Part shown: in pieces, positions 25,461-35,168 of the stretch
Position numbering within the stretch: position 1 is the stretch's first letter
How the letters are laid out: every line of letters begins with the position of its first letter
Assembly (NCBI RefSeq): GCF_000013665.1
Contig: NC_007912.1
Location: forward strand, 1,784,501 to 1,848,500
Source of the DNA: Saccharophagus degradans 2-40
Lineage (GTDB): Bacteria > Pseudomonadota > Gammaproteobacteria > Pseudomonadales > Cellvibrionaceae
Length of the DNA stretch: 64,000 nt
Direction of reading: 5' to 3'
Notes under the pieces: model-generated
The model's input: the letters and a program-made list of their open reading frames with translations, nothing else
The model's database searches: none
What the model was told of the DNA's origin: nothing
Position numbers and translations under genes: made by a program

Positions 25461-28421
25461 ATGGATTACAATATTTTTAAAAAAACCCAGCTCGCCGCTG
25501 CCGTTTCTATGGTAGTAGGTGCAGCAACAATCTCTCCTGTATACGCTCAAGATAATGCTGCCGATAACACTTTAGAGGAAGTTATTGTTACTGGTATTCG
25601 TGGAAGTTTGCAGCGTGCAATGGATATTAAGCGCGATGCTCAAGGTGTTGTAGATTCAATATCAGCAGAAGATATTGGTAAAATGCCTGACACCAACTTG
25701 GCAGAATCTTTGCAGCGAATTACTGGTGTTTCAATCGATCGCTCTAACGGCGAAGGTCAAAAGATTACCGCCCGCGGTTTAGGTCCAGATTTTAACCTTG
25801 TTACTCTTAACGGGCGTCAGATGCCTACTTCTGGGTTGCAAGGTACAAGCATTAACTCATCGCGCTCGTTTGACTTTAGTAACCTAGCATCAGAGTCGGT
25901 TGCTGGAGTGGATGTGTATAAAACTTCAAGAGCCGATATACCTACAGGTGGTATCGGTGCAACCGTAAATATTAAAACTGCTCGCCCTTTAGATAATGCG
26001 GGCTTCAAGCTAACGGCAGGCGTAAAAGGTGTATACGATACTTCGCGCGAAGATGCCTCTTTAGCGCCAGAAATATCGGCATTAATTAGCAATACGTTTT
26101 TAGATGATACTGTTGGTGTGTCTTTGGCTATCAGTCATCAAGAGCGTGAAGGTGCAAGTGATGCAGCTACCGTTGGTAGCTACCACACGCAAAGTGTTGT
26201 GCCTGGTGACGGTTGGAATGGTGGCTTTGTTGGCGAAGGTGCGGATGCATACCCTTCGACAGCGCAGTTATCTCGCCCGCAAAACTTCGAGTACAACTTC
26301 ACCGACTTTGAGCGCACGCGAGATAATGCCCAATTAGTGCTGCAGTTCAGCCCATCTGAAGATATTACTGCTACATTGGATTACACCTACTCTGAGCAAG
26401 AAGTGTTGTCTAGCTCGAATATGGTTGGTGCTTGGTTTTGGGAAGGTAACGGTTTAAATGCAACCAATAACGAATTCGTTGAAGGTAGCGCTGGTCAGTA
26501 TTACCCAGAGCTTTACTCTTCAACAGCATGTTGCGATTTAACTTTCTCGGCAGCGCGTTTTGGTCAAGTCAATGAGAATAATTCTGTTGGCTTAAATATC
26601 GAATGGGATGCAACAGATAACTTGTCATTAGAGTTGGATTATCATAACTCTAAAGCGCATTCGGAAGCGGCTAGCCCCTATGGCAATAGCTCTGTATTGA
26701 CAATGGCTAACCAAAACCGTGTTGCTACTGTAGTGGATTTCCGTCAAGACTTTCCTGTTTGGGATGTAGCTTTGGCTGAAGGCACTACTGATGCTCCGTC
26801 TACCTTCACTGTAACTGGTAGTTCTTTACGCAACAGTCAGTTCACCAACGATATTTCTCAGGTTCAATTGAAAGGCTCTTACACCTTCGATGAAGGTGTT
26901 GTTAAGAGTGTAGATTTTGGTGTTTCTTCTACCGAAAATGATGTTAAAGCTGTAATGATGACTGCACAGCGTGATACTTGGGGTGGCGAGGGTACAGTTG
27001 ATGACATCCCAGATTCATTGTTTACTGCGGAGTCTATTACTGGTCGTATGGATTCGTTATCTGGTACTGGTACACTAGCTGACGGTAGTGAGTTTAATAT
27101 TTATGATCGTTACTACTCATTCAGTTTTGAAGAAGCCGCTGCGGCTGTAGCTGCGTTTGCTGCGCCAACGGACGAATCGGGTACCAGCCCAAATATTTGG
27201 CCTTGTGTTGGTGAATTCTGTGTGACAGAAGATTGGACTACAGATGAGCGTGTAAGCGAATCTATGTTGGCGGGTTACGTGCAAGCTAACATGGAATTTG
27301 AAGTAGCTGGAATGGAAACGAAGGTAACCGCCGGTGTTCGCTACGAAGAGACCGACGTGTCCGCAAGTGCAATGGTACCAGCATACTCTGGGGTAGATTG
27401 GGTTTCTGCTAACGAATTTGCTTTGGTGAGCAGTGGTGATAGTGCTTACACCGACTTTAAAGGTAGTTATTCTAACTTCTTACCAAATATAGATGTTAGT
27501 TTGGCTCCGGTAGAAGATGTGATTGTTCGAGCGTCTTTCTCTAAAACAATTGCGCGTCCAACTTATAATCATATTAAAGGTGGCGTTTCAATCAACGAAG
27601 TTCGCGCTACTTATGCAACTGCTAGCAGTGGTGATCCATCATTGCTACCGCATGAGTCTAAGAACTTCGACTTGTCTGCTGAGTGGTACTTTGGTGAAGC
27701 AAGTTATGTGTCAGCTGGTGCATTCTATAAAGATGTGGAAAACTTTATTGGTACGCACACCGAAACAGAAAACTTCTTTGGTTTGCGTAATCCAGCAGAT
27801 GGCGCACGTTTTGCTGAAGCATTAGCATCGGAAGGGGCAGATAACGTTGCGATTCGTCAATACATCTTCGACAATTTCCCCGAATCCACAACTGAGTCAA
27901 GTGGCCTAATTCACTCAATCGATTCAGATAATTTAATCGAATTTGATGTATCCAAGCCGTTTAACGAAAAGAAAGCTAATATTACGGGTATGGAGTTCGC
28001 TGTTCAGCATACTCTAGACAATGGCTTTGGTGCCTTGTTGAACTTTACTGTGGTAGATAGTGATGCTGAATACGATGCTACTGTATTTGATGAGCAGTTT
28101 GCTTTGCCTGGTTTGAGTAATACCCGTAACTTGGTTGCTTTCTATGATAAAGATGGCTTACAGGTGCGTGTAGCTTGGAACTGGCGCGGTGCATTCTTGG
28201 TAGCCACAGACGTCGGTCATGGAAACCCGCTACAAAACGAAGAGTATCAACAGGTTGATATCAATGCGAGCTATGATATTAATGATAACTTCACTGTGTT
28301 TGCGGAGGGCATAAACGTTACAAATGAAACGCAGCGTTTATATGGCCGCTACAAAACGACTATGATGCAAGCTGTTGAAGGTGGTCCTCGTTATAACATT
28401 GGTGCTCGTTACACTTTCTAA
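25461..28421 (+). CDS. TonB-dependent receptor for sugar uptake (Xanthomonas/Caulobacter type)
   Basis: Outer-membrane transporter of 986 aa. A signal peptide ends at SPVYAQ; then comes LEEVIVTGIRGSLQRAM and the subfamily's diagnostic plug pattern VDSISAEDIGKMPDTNLAES, LQRITGVSIDRSNGEGQ and ITARGLGPDFNLVTLNGR. The beta-barrel ends with YNIGARYTF. This subfamily commonly imports oligosaccharides. Two LacI-type operators directly precede it, tying it to the GH1-symporter-LacI group; beta-glucan oligosaccharides are the likely cargo (inference). Its own terminator separates it from the halogenase cassette behind it, although such cassettes are typically found next to these receptors. Confidence 0.96.
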   Translation: MDYNIFKKTQLAAAVSMVVGAATISPVYAQDNAADNTLEEVIVTGIRGSLQRAMDIKRDAQGVVDSISAEDIGKMPDTNLAESLQRITGVSIDRSNGEGQKITARGLGPDFNLVTLNGRQMPTSGLQGTSINSSRSFDFSNLASESVAGVDVYKTSRADIPTGGIGATVNIKTARPLDNAGFKLTAGVKGVYDTSREDASLAPEISALISNTFLDDTVGVSLAISHQEREGASDAATVGSYHTQSVVPGDGWNGGFVGEGADAYPSTAQLSRPQNFEYNFTDFERTRDNAQLVLQFSPSEDITATLDYTYSEQEVLSSSNMVGAWFWEGNGLNATNNEFVEGSAGQYYPELYSSTACCDLTFSAARFGQVNENNSVGLNIEWDATDNLSLELDYHNSKAHSEAASPYGNSSVLTMANQNRVATVVDFRQDFPVWDVALAEGTTDAPSTFTVTGSSLRNSQFTNDISQVQLKGSYTFDEGVVKSVDFGVSSTENDVKAVMMTAQRDTWGGEGTVDDIPDSLFTAESITGRMDSLSGTGTLADGSEFNIYDRYYSFSFEEAAAAVAAFAAPTDESGTSPNIWPCVGEFCVTEDWTTDERVSESMLAGYVQANMEFEVAGMETKVTAGVRYEETDVSASAMVPAYSGVDWVSANEFALVSSGDSAYTDFKGSYSNFLPNIDVSLAPVEDVIVRASFSKTIARPTYNHIKGGVSINEVRATYATASSGDPSLLPHESKNFDLSAEWYFGEASYVSAGAFYKDVENFIGTHTETENFFGLRNPADGARFAEALASEGADNVAIRQYIFDNFPESTTESSGLIHSIDSDNLIEFDVSKPFNEKKANITGMEFAVQHTLDNGFGALLNFTVVDSDAEYDATVFDEQFALPGLSNTRNLVAFYDKDGLQVRVAWNWRGAFLVATDVGHGNPLQNEEYQQVDINASYDINDNFTVFAEGINVTNETQRLYGRYKTTMMQAVEGGPRYNIGARYTF

Positions 28422-28445
28422 TTCTAAAAAGTTGTAACTACCTTT

Positions 28446-28477
28446 AAATGCCACTGGAAACAGTGGCATTTTTTTTT
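28446..28477 (+). terminator. Rho-independent terminator after the receptor
   Basis: AAATGCCACTG and CAGTGGCATTT pair around the loop GAAA and are followed by a long T run. Confidence 0.93.
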
Positions 28478-28596
28478 AACTAAAAAACATGAATTTGCTT
28501 TCCTTGTTGCCTATTCTTTGGGAAGCTAAGCGAAGTCCCTATTGCGATGGAGATGCATTAGAATTAAATGAGTGTTTGTTGGGTACAAGGTGTTAA

Positions 28597-30159
28597 ATGA
28601 GAGAGCTTACTAAGCGCGTAGTTATTGTTGGTGGTGGTGCTGCTGGTTGGTTAACTGCAGGTATACTTGCTGCAAAGCATGGCAAAATAGGTAGTGGGGC
28701 AGATGTTTCCATTACATTAATCGAATCACCAGATGTTGCCACAATTGGTGTTGGTGAAGGTACTTGGCCAACGATGCGTGAAACGTTATCTACTATGGGA
28801 GTATCGGAGTCTAAGTTCATCACTGCGTGTGATGTATCTTTTAAGCAAGGCTCTCAATTTATCAATTGGAGAAATAACTGCGAAGGTGATAATTATTTCC
28901 ATCCTTTTTCAATTCCGAATCGCTATTACGACATGGATTTAGCTGATTTATGGAATAGTACAGGTAGGCAAACAGACTTCGCTTATTTTGCTGGATCGCA
29001 GGCATTGCTGTGCGATGAGGGCTTAGCGCCTAAGCAAAAAATAACGCCCGAATTCGCAGCTGTTGTCAATTACGGCTATCACTTAGATGCTGGAAAATTT
29101 GGTGAATTTCTGAAGCAGCATTGTACCCAAGTGCTGGGTGTGGAATATATTCAAGATCATGTTATATCTGTTGATGGTGAGAGAGATACTAATATTATAG
29201 CTATTAACACTCGTGTTAATGGCGCAATAATCGGTGATTTTTTTATTGATTGCACAGGTTCCAATTCACTTTTAATTGGTGGGCATTATAGCGTTCCGCT
29301 AATTGCTAAAGATAAAGTCCTCTTTAACGATCGAGCGCTGGCTGTTCAAGTTCCTAGGCAGATTGAAAATCAAGCTATAGCGTCGTGCACACGCTCAACC
29401 GCGCAAAAGTACGGGTGGATATGGGATATAGGCTTGCCCACGCGACAAGGCATTGGATATGTGTACTCTAGTCGTTACGGGACTAAAGAAGAAATATACA
29501 CAGGTCTTGTTGATTATATTAGTAAATCTTGCGGGGTTGAAAGCGTCGACGATTTAAATATACGAGAGCTTGAATTCACTCCAGGCGTGCGTTCGGAGTT
29601 CTGGGTTAAAAACTGCGTAGCTGTTGGAATGTCATCCGGTTTTATAGAGCCGTTAGAGGCCTCAGCGCTAGCGATGGTAGAGCTGGCAGCAAAAAAAATA
29701 AGGGATGATTTTCCGTATACAGCTTCGCAAATGGAGCCTATTTGTCGCCGTTATAATGAAAGTTTTCACTATAAGTGGGATAGGGTTATCGATTTTCTAA
29801 AATTACATTATGTCCTGTCGGATCGCAGGGATAGCGAATACTGGTTAGCTAATACCGAAAGTGTTAAAGAATGCCCAAGATTGGAAGAGCTATTAGATAA
29901 GTGGAAGTATCGATCACCCAACAAGCATGATTTCCCCGAGGTGGATGAGGTGTTCCCTGCCGCTAGTTATTTATACATATTGAGTGGTACTTATTTTGAG
30001 CGTTACAGTGATTCTCACAAAAATGAAAAGCTGCGTTCTGCCGCAATGGCTTTAGTTGAAGAAAATAAAGCGCAAGCGAAGAAGCTATTAAATGGCCTGC
30101 CAACTAATAAAGAGTTGCTCGAGAGTATTGCAGCTGTAGGTTTGCCAAAAAAACAATAA
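28597..30159 (+). CDS. Flavin-dependent tryptophan halogenase family protein, first copy
   Basis: A 520-aa FAD enzyme of the Trp_halogenase family. The FAD-binding motif is VVIVGGGAAGWLTA (GGGAAG at 12-17), followed by TIGVGEGTWP. The Lys needed for halogenation in characterised members matches K83 in SFKQGSQF, and the SSGFIEPLEA stretch carries the conserved Glu. The WxWxIP motif is changed: WIWDIGLP has Gly where Pro is expected. True substrate is unknown; members beside TonB-dependent receptors have not been shown to halogenate tryptophan, as far as I know. It heads a five-gene run with SapC 17 bp downstream; the ribosome-binding site is AAGGTG before ATG 28597. Confidence 0.9.
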   Translation: MRELTKRVVIVGGGAAGWLTAGILAAKHGKIGSGADVSITLIESPDVATIGVGEGTWPTMRETLSTMGVSESKFITACDVSFKQGSQFINWRNNCEGDNYFHPFSIPNRYYDMDLADLWNSTGRQTDFAYFAGSQALLCDEGLAPKQKITPEFAAVVNYGYHLDAGKFGEFLKQHCTQVLGVEYIQDHVISVDGERDTNIIAINTRVNGAIIGDFFIDCTGSNSLLIGGHYSVPLIAKDKVLFNDRALAVQVPRQIENQAIASCTRSTAQKYGWIWDIGLPTRQGIGYVYSSRYGTKEEIYTGLVDYISKSCGVESVDDLNIRELEFTPGVRSEFWVKNCVAVGMSSGFIEPLEASALAMVELAAKKIRDDFPYTASQMEPICRRYNESFHYKWDRVIDFLKLHYVLSDRRDSEYWLANTESVKECPRLEELLDKWKYRSPNKHDFPEVDEVFPAASYLYILSGTYFERYSDSHKNEKLRSAAMALVEENKAQAKKLLNGLPTNKELLESIAAVGLPKKQ

Positions 30160-30176
30160 ATAGAAGAGAAATAATT

Positions 30177-30893
30177 ATGCCTAAATATGAATTGCTTAAT
30201 AAGAAAGATCATAAAGATTTGTTGGTGGCGAGAGATTGGGGGGTGGCTTATGGGGACAATGTTATGGCGACTCCCATATTTCCATTCGAGTTTCAAGCTG
30301 CGCAGTCTGCTTTTCCCATTGTTTTTAAAAAAAATGAGCAAGAAAATGTCTGGTATGCGTTGGCGCTATTCGGTCTAGAAAATGGCGAAAATCTTTTTTT
30401 AAAAGGTAATCGTTGGGATGCTGGGTATGTCCCACTAACCATAGAGGCTAGACCGTTCTTGGTTGGGTTTCAAAATCAATTGGCCGAAGGGTATGAGAAT
30501 AAAAATACGGTTATTCATTTGGACGCAGATAGCCCTCGTGTAGGCGTCAAAACGGGCGAAAGAGTATTTGATGATGACGGCGAGCCAACAGAGTATTTGA
30601 AAAGAATAAGTGTAGTGTTAGGAGACATTCATGCGGGAATGGAAGCCAGTCGTGATTTCTTTTCTGTGCTAGAAAATAATAGCTTGCTGGAGGCGTTCTC
30701 AGGTGAGTTTTTGAACTCTGATGGAACTAAACATACTTTATCTGGCTTCTACACGGTAAAAGAAGACGCGTTGCAAAATGTGAGTAATGCCGTTTTAGCT
30801 CAATTGCTAGATAGTGGGTATTTAAAATCTATCTATATGGTTATTGCTTCACTCTCTAATTTTTCAGACCTAACTAAACGAAGATTTAGCTAG
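30177..30893 (+). CDS. SapC family protein
   Basis: A 238-aa protein with the SapC-family pattern: early FPFEFQAAQSAFPIVFKK, then WYALALFGLENGENLFL, GYVPLTIEARPFLVG and the late LSGFYTVKEDAL. The family is named after a Campylobacter S-layer-locus protein, but its biochemical role is not established. There is no signal peptide or membrane segment, so it is probably cytoplasmic. The start ATG 30177 has AGAAGAGA upstream. It lies between a halogenase-like gene and a cupin-like gene with gaps of 17 and 22 bp, which indicates one operon. Confidence 0.9.
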   Translation: MPKYELLNKKDHKDLLVARDWGVAYGDNVMATPIFPFEFQAAQSAFPIVFKKNEQENVWYALALFGLENGENLFLKGNRWDAGYVPLTIEARPFLVGFQNQLAEGYENKNTVIHLDADSPRVGVKTGERVFDDDGEPTEYLKRISVVLGDIHAGMEASRDFFSVLENNSLLEAFSGEFLNSDGTKHTLSGFYTVKEDALQNVSNAVLAQLLDSGYLKSIYMVIASLSNFSDLTKRRFS

Positions 30894-30915
30894 CTTTGGT
30901 TGGCGGGGTGAACAC

Positions 30916-31944
30916 TTGAATACGTATACCTATGAACACCTAATAGGAGCATCAACTCCTGTGTCAGAGCTAAATGGGTTCGATGCAGGTATGAAATTCA
31001 CACATCGTAACTCGCCTATGGTGATGAGGGGCTTGGTTAAAAGCTGGCCTGTAGTGCAAGAAGCCAGAGCTTCAGTGCATAGCGCGGTTAACTATCTGTC
31101 TAGTTTTTATAGCGGTCACAAAGTTGTGGCTTGGGAAGGACCCCAAAGTACAAAAGGGCGAGTTTTTTACAGCGATGATTTCCGCGCTTTAAACTGCAAT
31201 CCGGTAAGCAGGCGCTTGGATAGCGTATTGGCGCAACTCGTTACCTTGGCTAAGCTTAAAGATGCCCCCTTGTTGTATGTCGCAACAGCATCTATAGAAA
31301 AGTGCTTACCTGATTTTAGTGTAGAAAACCGACTCACCTTTGGGGTGGATAACCCTGCAGCTAGCATATGGCTTGGAAATCGTACTCGAATATCTGCGCA
31401 CTATGATGTGCCAGAAAATATTGCTTGTAATGTTGTTGGACGAAGACGATTTATTTTGTTCCCGCCCGAGCAGTTGGAAAACTTGTATATTGGGCCTGTG
31501 GATTTTACACCTGCAGGGCAAGCAATTAGTTTGGTCGATTTTCATAACCCAGACCCCATCAAATTTCCCAATTTTATAAAAGCCGCGAAAAGTGCCTTGG
31601 TTGTTGATCTTGAGCCTGGTGATGCTTTGTATATACCTAGCATGTGGTGGCATCACGTCGAGGGGTTAGACGCTTGCAACGTTCTAGTGAACTATTGGTG
31701 GAATGATATTGATGTACACGTTCCACCATCTGATGCGTTACTACATGGGTTGATGGCCATCAGGCAGCTTCCAGAAGAAAAAAGAATCATTTGGAAGCGA
31801 TTGTTTGATTACTACTTATTTTCAAGTGATCAAACATTTAGTCATATTCCAGAATCAACACGTGGTGTGTTGGGTGCGAACGATGGTGAACAAATAAAGA
31901 AATTGTGTCAGTTTTTAAGTAAGCGGTTGGATGTAAAAAATTGA
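30916..31944 (+). CDS. Cupin-like/JmjC-type Fe(II) oxygenase-like protein
   Basis: A 342-aa protein of the cupin-8/JmjC type. After MRGLVKSWPVVQEA come the iron-binding H-x-D in RISAHYDVPENIACNVVG (H and D), RRRFILFPPEQ, and the distal His in EPGDALYIPSMWWHHVEG. Such proteins can act as 2-oxoglutarate hydroxylases, but no substrate is known for members in these clusters. The start is TTG at 30916 with GGCGGGG before it; an ATG 25 codons later would remove the conserved N-terminus. It sits between SapC and the second halogenase-like gene. Confidence 0.85.
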   Translation: MNTYTYEHLIGASTPVSELNGFDAGMKFTHRNSPMVMRGLVKSWPVVQEARASVHSAVNYLSSFYSGHKVVAWEGPQSTKGRVFYSDDFRALNCNPVSRRLDSVLAQLVTLAKLKDAPLLYVATASIEKCLPDFSVENRLTFGVDNPAASIWLGNRTRISAHYDVPENIACNVVGRRRFILFPPEQLENLYIGPVDFTPAGQAISLVDFHNPDPIKFPNFIKAAKSALVVDLEPGDALYIPSMWWHHVEGLDACNVLVNYWWNDIDVHVPPSDALLHGLMAIRQLPEEKRIIWKRLFDYYLFSSDQTFSHIPESTRGVLGANDGEQIKKLCQFLSKRLDVKN

Positions 31945-31985
31945 GTGTGTGGTAATGATTGTCGCGAATTATTAGGGTGACCTGT

Positions 31986-33476
31986 ATGAATAACAAAATA
32001 AAAAACGTAGTAATTGCAGGTGGTGGTACCGCTGGCTGGATGGCTGCTGCAGCAATCGCGAAACTGTTGGGTAAGAATTTATCTATTACCTTAGTAGAGT
32101 CAGAAGAAATATCGACAGTTGGGGTCGGGGAGGCCACCATTCCACCGCTTCAAACATTTCACCGTTTACTTGGTATCGATGAAGCTGAGTTCATGAGGGC
32201 GGTAAGAGGGACATTTAAGTTAGGTATTAATTTTGAGAGTTGGCGAGATGTTGGTGAGGATTATTTTCACTCCTTTGGCACCACGGGGCGAGATTGTTGG
32301 GCTTCTACATTTCAACATTTTTGGCAACGCGGACTAGCTGAAGGGTATAAGGCCGACTATGGCAGTTACTGCCCAGAAGTGTTGGCGGCAAAACAAAATA
32401 AGTTTGCTCATGGAGGTGGGCAGCCCTTGAAATATGCTTACCATATGGACGCCTCGCAATACGCTGTTTATTTGCGGGGCTTGGCTGAGCGTCATGGTGT
32501 TAAACGGGTCGAGGGTAAGATTGATCGGGTGAATGTGGACCCCGAGAGCGGTAATATTTTTAGTCTAGCGCTTGCGGGTGGAGAGACACTGGCAGGGGAT
32601 TTATTTATAGACTGTACCGGCTTTCGTGCGCTACTAGTGGAAGGGGCGTTACATGCCGGCTTTGATGACTGGTCCCATTGGTTGCCATGCGATAGTGCAG
32701 TAGCAGTCCAAACTAAAGGTGGGAGTGATTTGCCACCTTATACCCGATCAATTGCTAGAGAAGCAGGTTGGCAGTGGCAAATCCCATTACAGCATAGGGT
32801 GGGCAATGGGTTGGTGTATTGCAGCAAATATCTGTCTGATGAGAATGCAAAACATACTTTGCTGAATAATCTAGACGGCGAACCGTTAACTGAACCTAAA
32901 ATAATAAAATTTAAAACTGGTCAGCGCCGTAAAAGTTGGGTGAAAAACTGTGTTGCCATAGGTTTATCTAGTGGGTTTTTAGAGCCTTTAGAATCCACCA
33001 GTATTCATTTAATTCAGCGAGGCATAATACGCTTATTGCAGTTGTTTCCTGTTAATGGAATTGCCCCAACTTTGAGAGATGAGTATAACAAGCAGTCGAA
33101 GTCTGAAATAGAATTTATTAGAGATTTCATTATTTTGCATTACAAGGTGACAAATAGGGCTGACCAACCTTTTTGGAGATATTGTAAAGCTATGGATGTG
33201 CCCAGTTCATTGGCTCACCGAATTGAGCTGTTTAAGCAAACCGGTAGAGTTTTTAGAACAGAGGGTGAGTTATTTAGTGAGAACTCCTGGATTCAAGTAA
33301 TGATGGGGCAGGGGGTTATGCCGCAAGAGTACCACCCGATAGCAAATCAAATGACAGAGGACGAGCAGGCTCATTTCTTAAATGGCCTGCGAAACTCGAC
33401 TGAAATAAGTGTGAAAGCGTTGCCTGCTCATAAAGATTACATTGCGCAGTATTGTGCTGCGTTCGCTCAAGAGTGA
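31986..33476 (+). CDS. Flavin-dependent tryptophan halogenase family protein, second copy
   Basis: A 496-aa Trp_halogenase family protein. ATG 31986 directly precedes NVVIAGGGTAGWMAA, the FAD-binding motif; an open extension to 31959 is unlikely. K78 in GTFKLGINFESW matches the family's catalytic Lys and SSGFLEPLESTSIHL carries the conserved Glu. Unlike the first copy, this one keeps the canonical WxWxIP as WQWQIP. The two paralogues are clearly different in sequence and not a recent duplication. It follows the cupin-like gene by 41 bp and the next gene starts 32 bp after its stop. Confidence 0.92.
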   Translation: MNNKIKNVVIAGGGTAGWMAAAAIAKLLGKNLSITLVESEEISTVGVGEATIPPLQTFHRLLGIDEAEFMRAVRGTFKLGINFESWRDVGEDYFHSFGTTGRDCWASTFQHFWQRGLAEGYKADYGSYCPEVLAAKQNKFAHGGGQPLKYAYHMDASQYAVYLRGLAERHGVKRVEGKIDRVNVDPESGNIFSLALAGGETLAGDLFIDCTGFRALLVEGALHAGFDDWSHWLPCDSAVAVQTKGGSDLPPYTRSIAREAGWQWQIPLQHRVGNGLVYCSKYLSDENAKHTLLNNLDGEPLTEPKIIKFKTGQRRKSWVKNCVAIGLSSGFLEPLESTSIHLIQRGIIRLLQLFPVNGIAPTLRDEYNKQSKSEIEFIRDFIILHYKVTNRADQPFWRYCKAMDVPSSLAHRIELFKQTGRVFRTEGELFSENSWIQVMMGQGVMPQEYHPIANQMTEDEQAHFLNGLRNSTEISVKALPAHKDYIAQYCAAFAQE

Positions 33477-33508
33477 GGGGGGCAGGCACTGAGGGGGCAG
33501 AGGCTGAT

Positions 33509-34210
33509 ATGCTGGAACTGAGCGAAAATATTTGTGTGCGAAAAGAGTTCGTTGGTACCGAAAAAACACCAATAATAATCGTAGATAACATGTTTAAATA
33601 TATAGATAAAATCTGCGAAAGTGTTCGAGTTAATGCCAAGTTTAATGTGCAAAATGGGAATATTTACCCTGGCCTACAAGCAGGAATGTTTCGCGATTTT
33701 GGAGAGACATTTTTAAGTTATGCAAAGATAGCTATTGCAGGGGAATACGATGGTGTAAGCAAATTGCAGTGTAAACCCTATGCTGCTTTTTTCTCGATGG
33801 TATCCAGCCCTAGTGTTGCTTTAAGTTTTAAGCAGCGTATACCTCACTACGATCATAATTCACCGTCGTCTTTCGCAGTAATGCTGTATTTGGCCGAAGG
33901 TGATTTCGGAGGTACAGCATTTTTTAAGCATAATAAAACGCAATTCGAAACGGTGGATGAACGGAGGAAGGCTTGTTACGCCACCGAATTAGAAAGCTTG
34001 GAAGTAAATAGTGCTTCTGAATTTAAGGGCTATCATTCACTAGAAAGCCCTCATTTTACAGCCATCGGTAGTGTCCCTTATCGACAGAATAGGCTGTTAA
34101 TCTATCCCGGTAATTTATTGCACTCTGGCTTAATTAAAGAAGAAAGAGATGTATTTGTTTCGCCGCAACAAGGACGGCTCACGGCCAACTTGTTCCTCCG
34201 CTACGAATAA
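33509..34210 (+). CDS. DUF6445-like protein
   Basis: A 233-aa protein, start at ATG 33509 (AGAGG five bases upstream), rather than the overlapping open frame from 33452. It resembles the DUF6445 family of possible 2-oxoglutarate/Fe(II)-oxygenase-like proteins: early IIIVDNMF, GNIYPGLQAGMF, then PHYDHNSPSSFAVMLYL and GDFGGTAFFKH, and late RLLIYPGNLLHSG. The H-x-D in HYDHN and the late His could bind iron (inference). It closes the halogenase-SapC-cupin-halogenase run. No terminator with a T tract is seen behind it. Confidence 0.7.
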   Translation: MLELSENICVRKEFVGTEKTPIIIVDNMFKYIDKICESVRVNAKFNVQNGNIYPGLQAGMFRDFGETFLSYAKIAIAGEYDGVSKLQCKPYAAFFSMVSSPSVALSFKQRIPHYDHNSPSSFAVMLYLAEGDFGGTAFFKHNKTQFETVDERRKACYATELESLEVNSASEFKGYHSLESPHFTAIGSVPYRQNRLLIYPGNLLHSGLIKEERDVFVSPQQGRLTANLFLRYE

Positions 34211-34311
34211 TTTGTCTAAAGGCATTAAAATTAATTGGAGGGAGTCTTGCCGCCAGGTGTCTCTACCTACACCCACTAAATCTGGGCATCAATAACAAAG
34301 TAGGTATAGGT

Positions 34312-35112
34312 ATGAACAAACTAAAAATAATTTTAATTCTGACCGCTGTTTCGCTTTTAGGTGCATGCGCCTCGCTGCCGCAGCAGCACATCCCCGAGCT
34401 TGGCGCTAGTAAGGCTGCAAGTCTCACTCGTGTTGCGGCGCTTGATCAAACCAATCACATGGTCCAACACTTAGATTCCAGTGGTAACATTGTTTACATT
34501 CAATCGTTTGGTGGCGGTGGAGTCGGTTTGGGGCTTATGGGCCCGCTGGGTGTTGCCGCCAACGTTAAAATGATCGAAAGCAAAACCAATGGTGAGGTGG
34601 CGCAGCTTAAGGGCAAAATTAACCTAGTACCTGTCGCCGAGTTTAGTGCTGCCGCGCAGCGAGCGGGAATAGCCTTGCGCAACTCTAACGCGCTGGTGCA
34701 ATTAAGCCCCTACCTTCATGTGGTAAAAACCAAGGAAGATACAATCGGTATAGGGTGTGGTGTGTATATCGAGCGCGCAGGCAAAGTAGATCGTATTCCG
34801 GTGCGTTACATCGCTCAGCTACCGCTATCGTATAGCCCAGATGAGTTGGCGAGCTTAAGCGCAAGCCAGCAATTAGCGTTGCAAGAATCTGTGGCAAAAG
34901 GGTTTGATTCTATTTTGGCTGTGCTGGCCCACGAGCCAACGGCACAGTTAGAGCAAGAGCCAAAAATAACCGTGTTGTCGAGTTTTGCTTCTCCAAGGTT
35001 TGAGTACAAAATGGCGGGGCAACTAATACGCGAAGACAGTGACATTATTTGGATAAGAACCGTCACGGGAGTGATGGGTCTGCTTAAAGACGAAACAGAA
35101 ATAGACTATTAG
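34312..35112 (+). CDS. Predicted lipoprotein, unknown function
   Basis: A 266-aa protein with a lipoprotein signal peptide KIILILTAVSLLGACAS, Cys at residue 19. A glycine-rich stretch SFGGGGVGLGLMGPLG (about residues 64-79) could insert in or lie at a membrane. The rest is predicted beta-alpha with no motif I recognise. Start ATG 34312 has TAGGTATAGGT upstream. It stands about 100 bp behind the halogenase cassette in the same direction, but its content gives no functional link. Confidence 0.72.
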   Translation: MNKLKIILILTAVSLLGACASLPQQHIPELGASKAASLTRVAALDQTNHMVQHLDSSGNIVYIQSFGGGGVGLGLMGPLGVAANVKMIESKTNGEVAQLKGKINLVPVAEFSAAAQRAGIALRNSNALVQLSPYLHVVKTKEDTIGIGCGVYIERAGKVDRIPVRYIAQLPLSYSPDELASLSASQQLALQESVAKGFDSILAVLAHEPTAQLEQEPKITVLSSFASPRFEYKMAGQLIREDSDIIWIRTVTGVMGLLKDETEIDY

Positions 35113-35137
35113 TTTAGTCGTTAAACCCTACAAGCTG

Positions 35138-35168
35138 GCTGCGCCAGCGCTAAATGCGCTGGGGCAGC
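35138..35168. terminator. Strong hairpin between convergent genes
   Basis: A 13-bp GC-rich stem, GCTGCGCCAGCGC against GCGCTGGGGCAGC with one mismatch, around TAAAT. There is no T run on either strand, so termination at this hairpin is likely but not certain. Confidence 0.5.
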
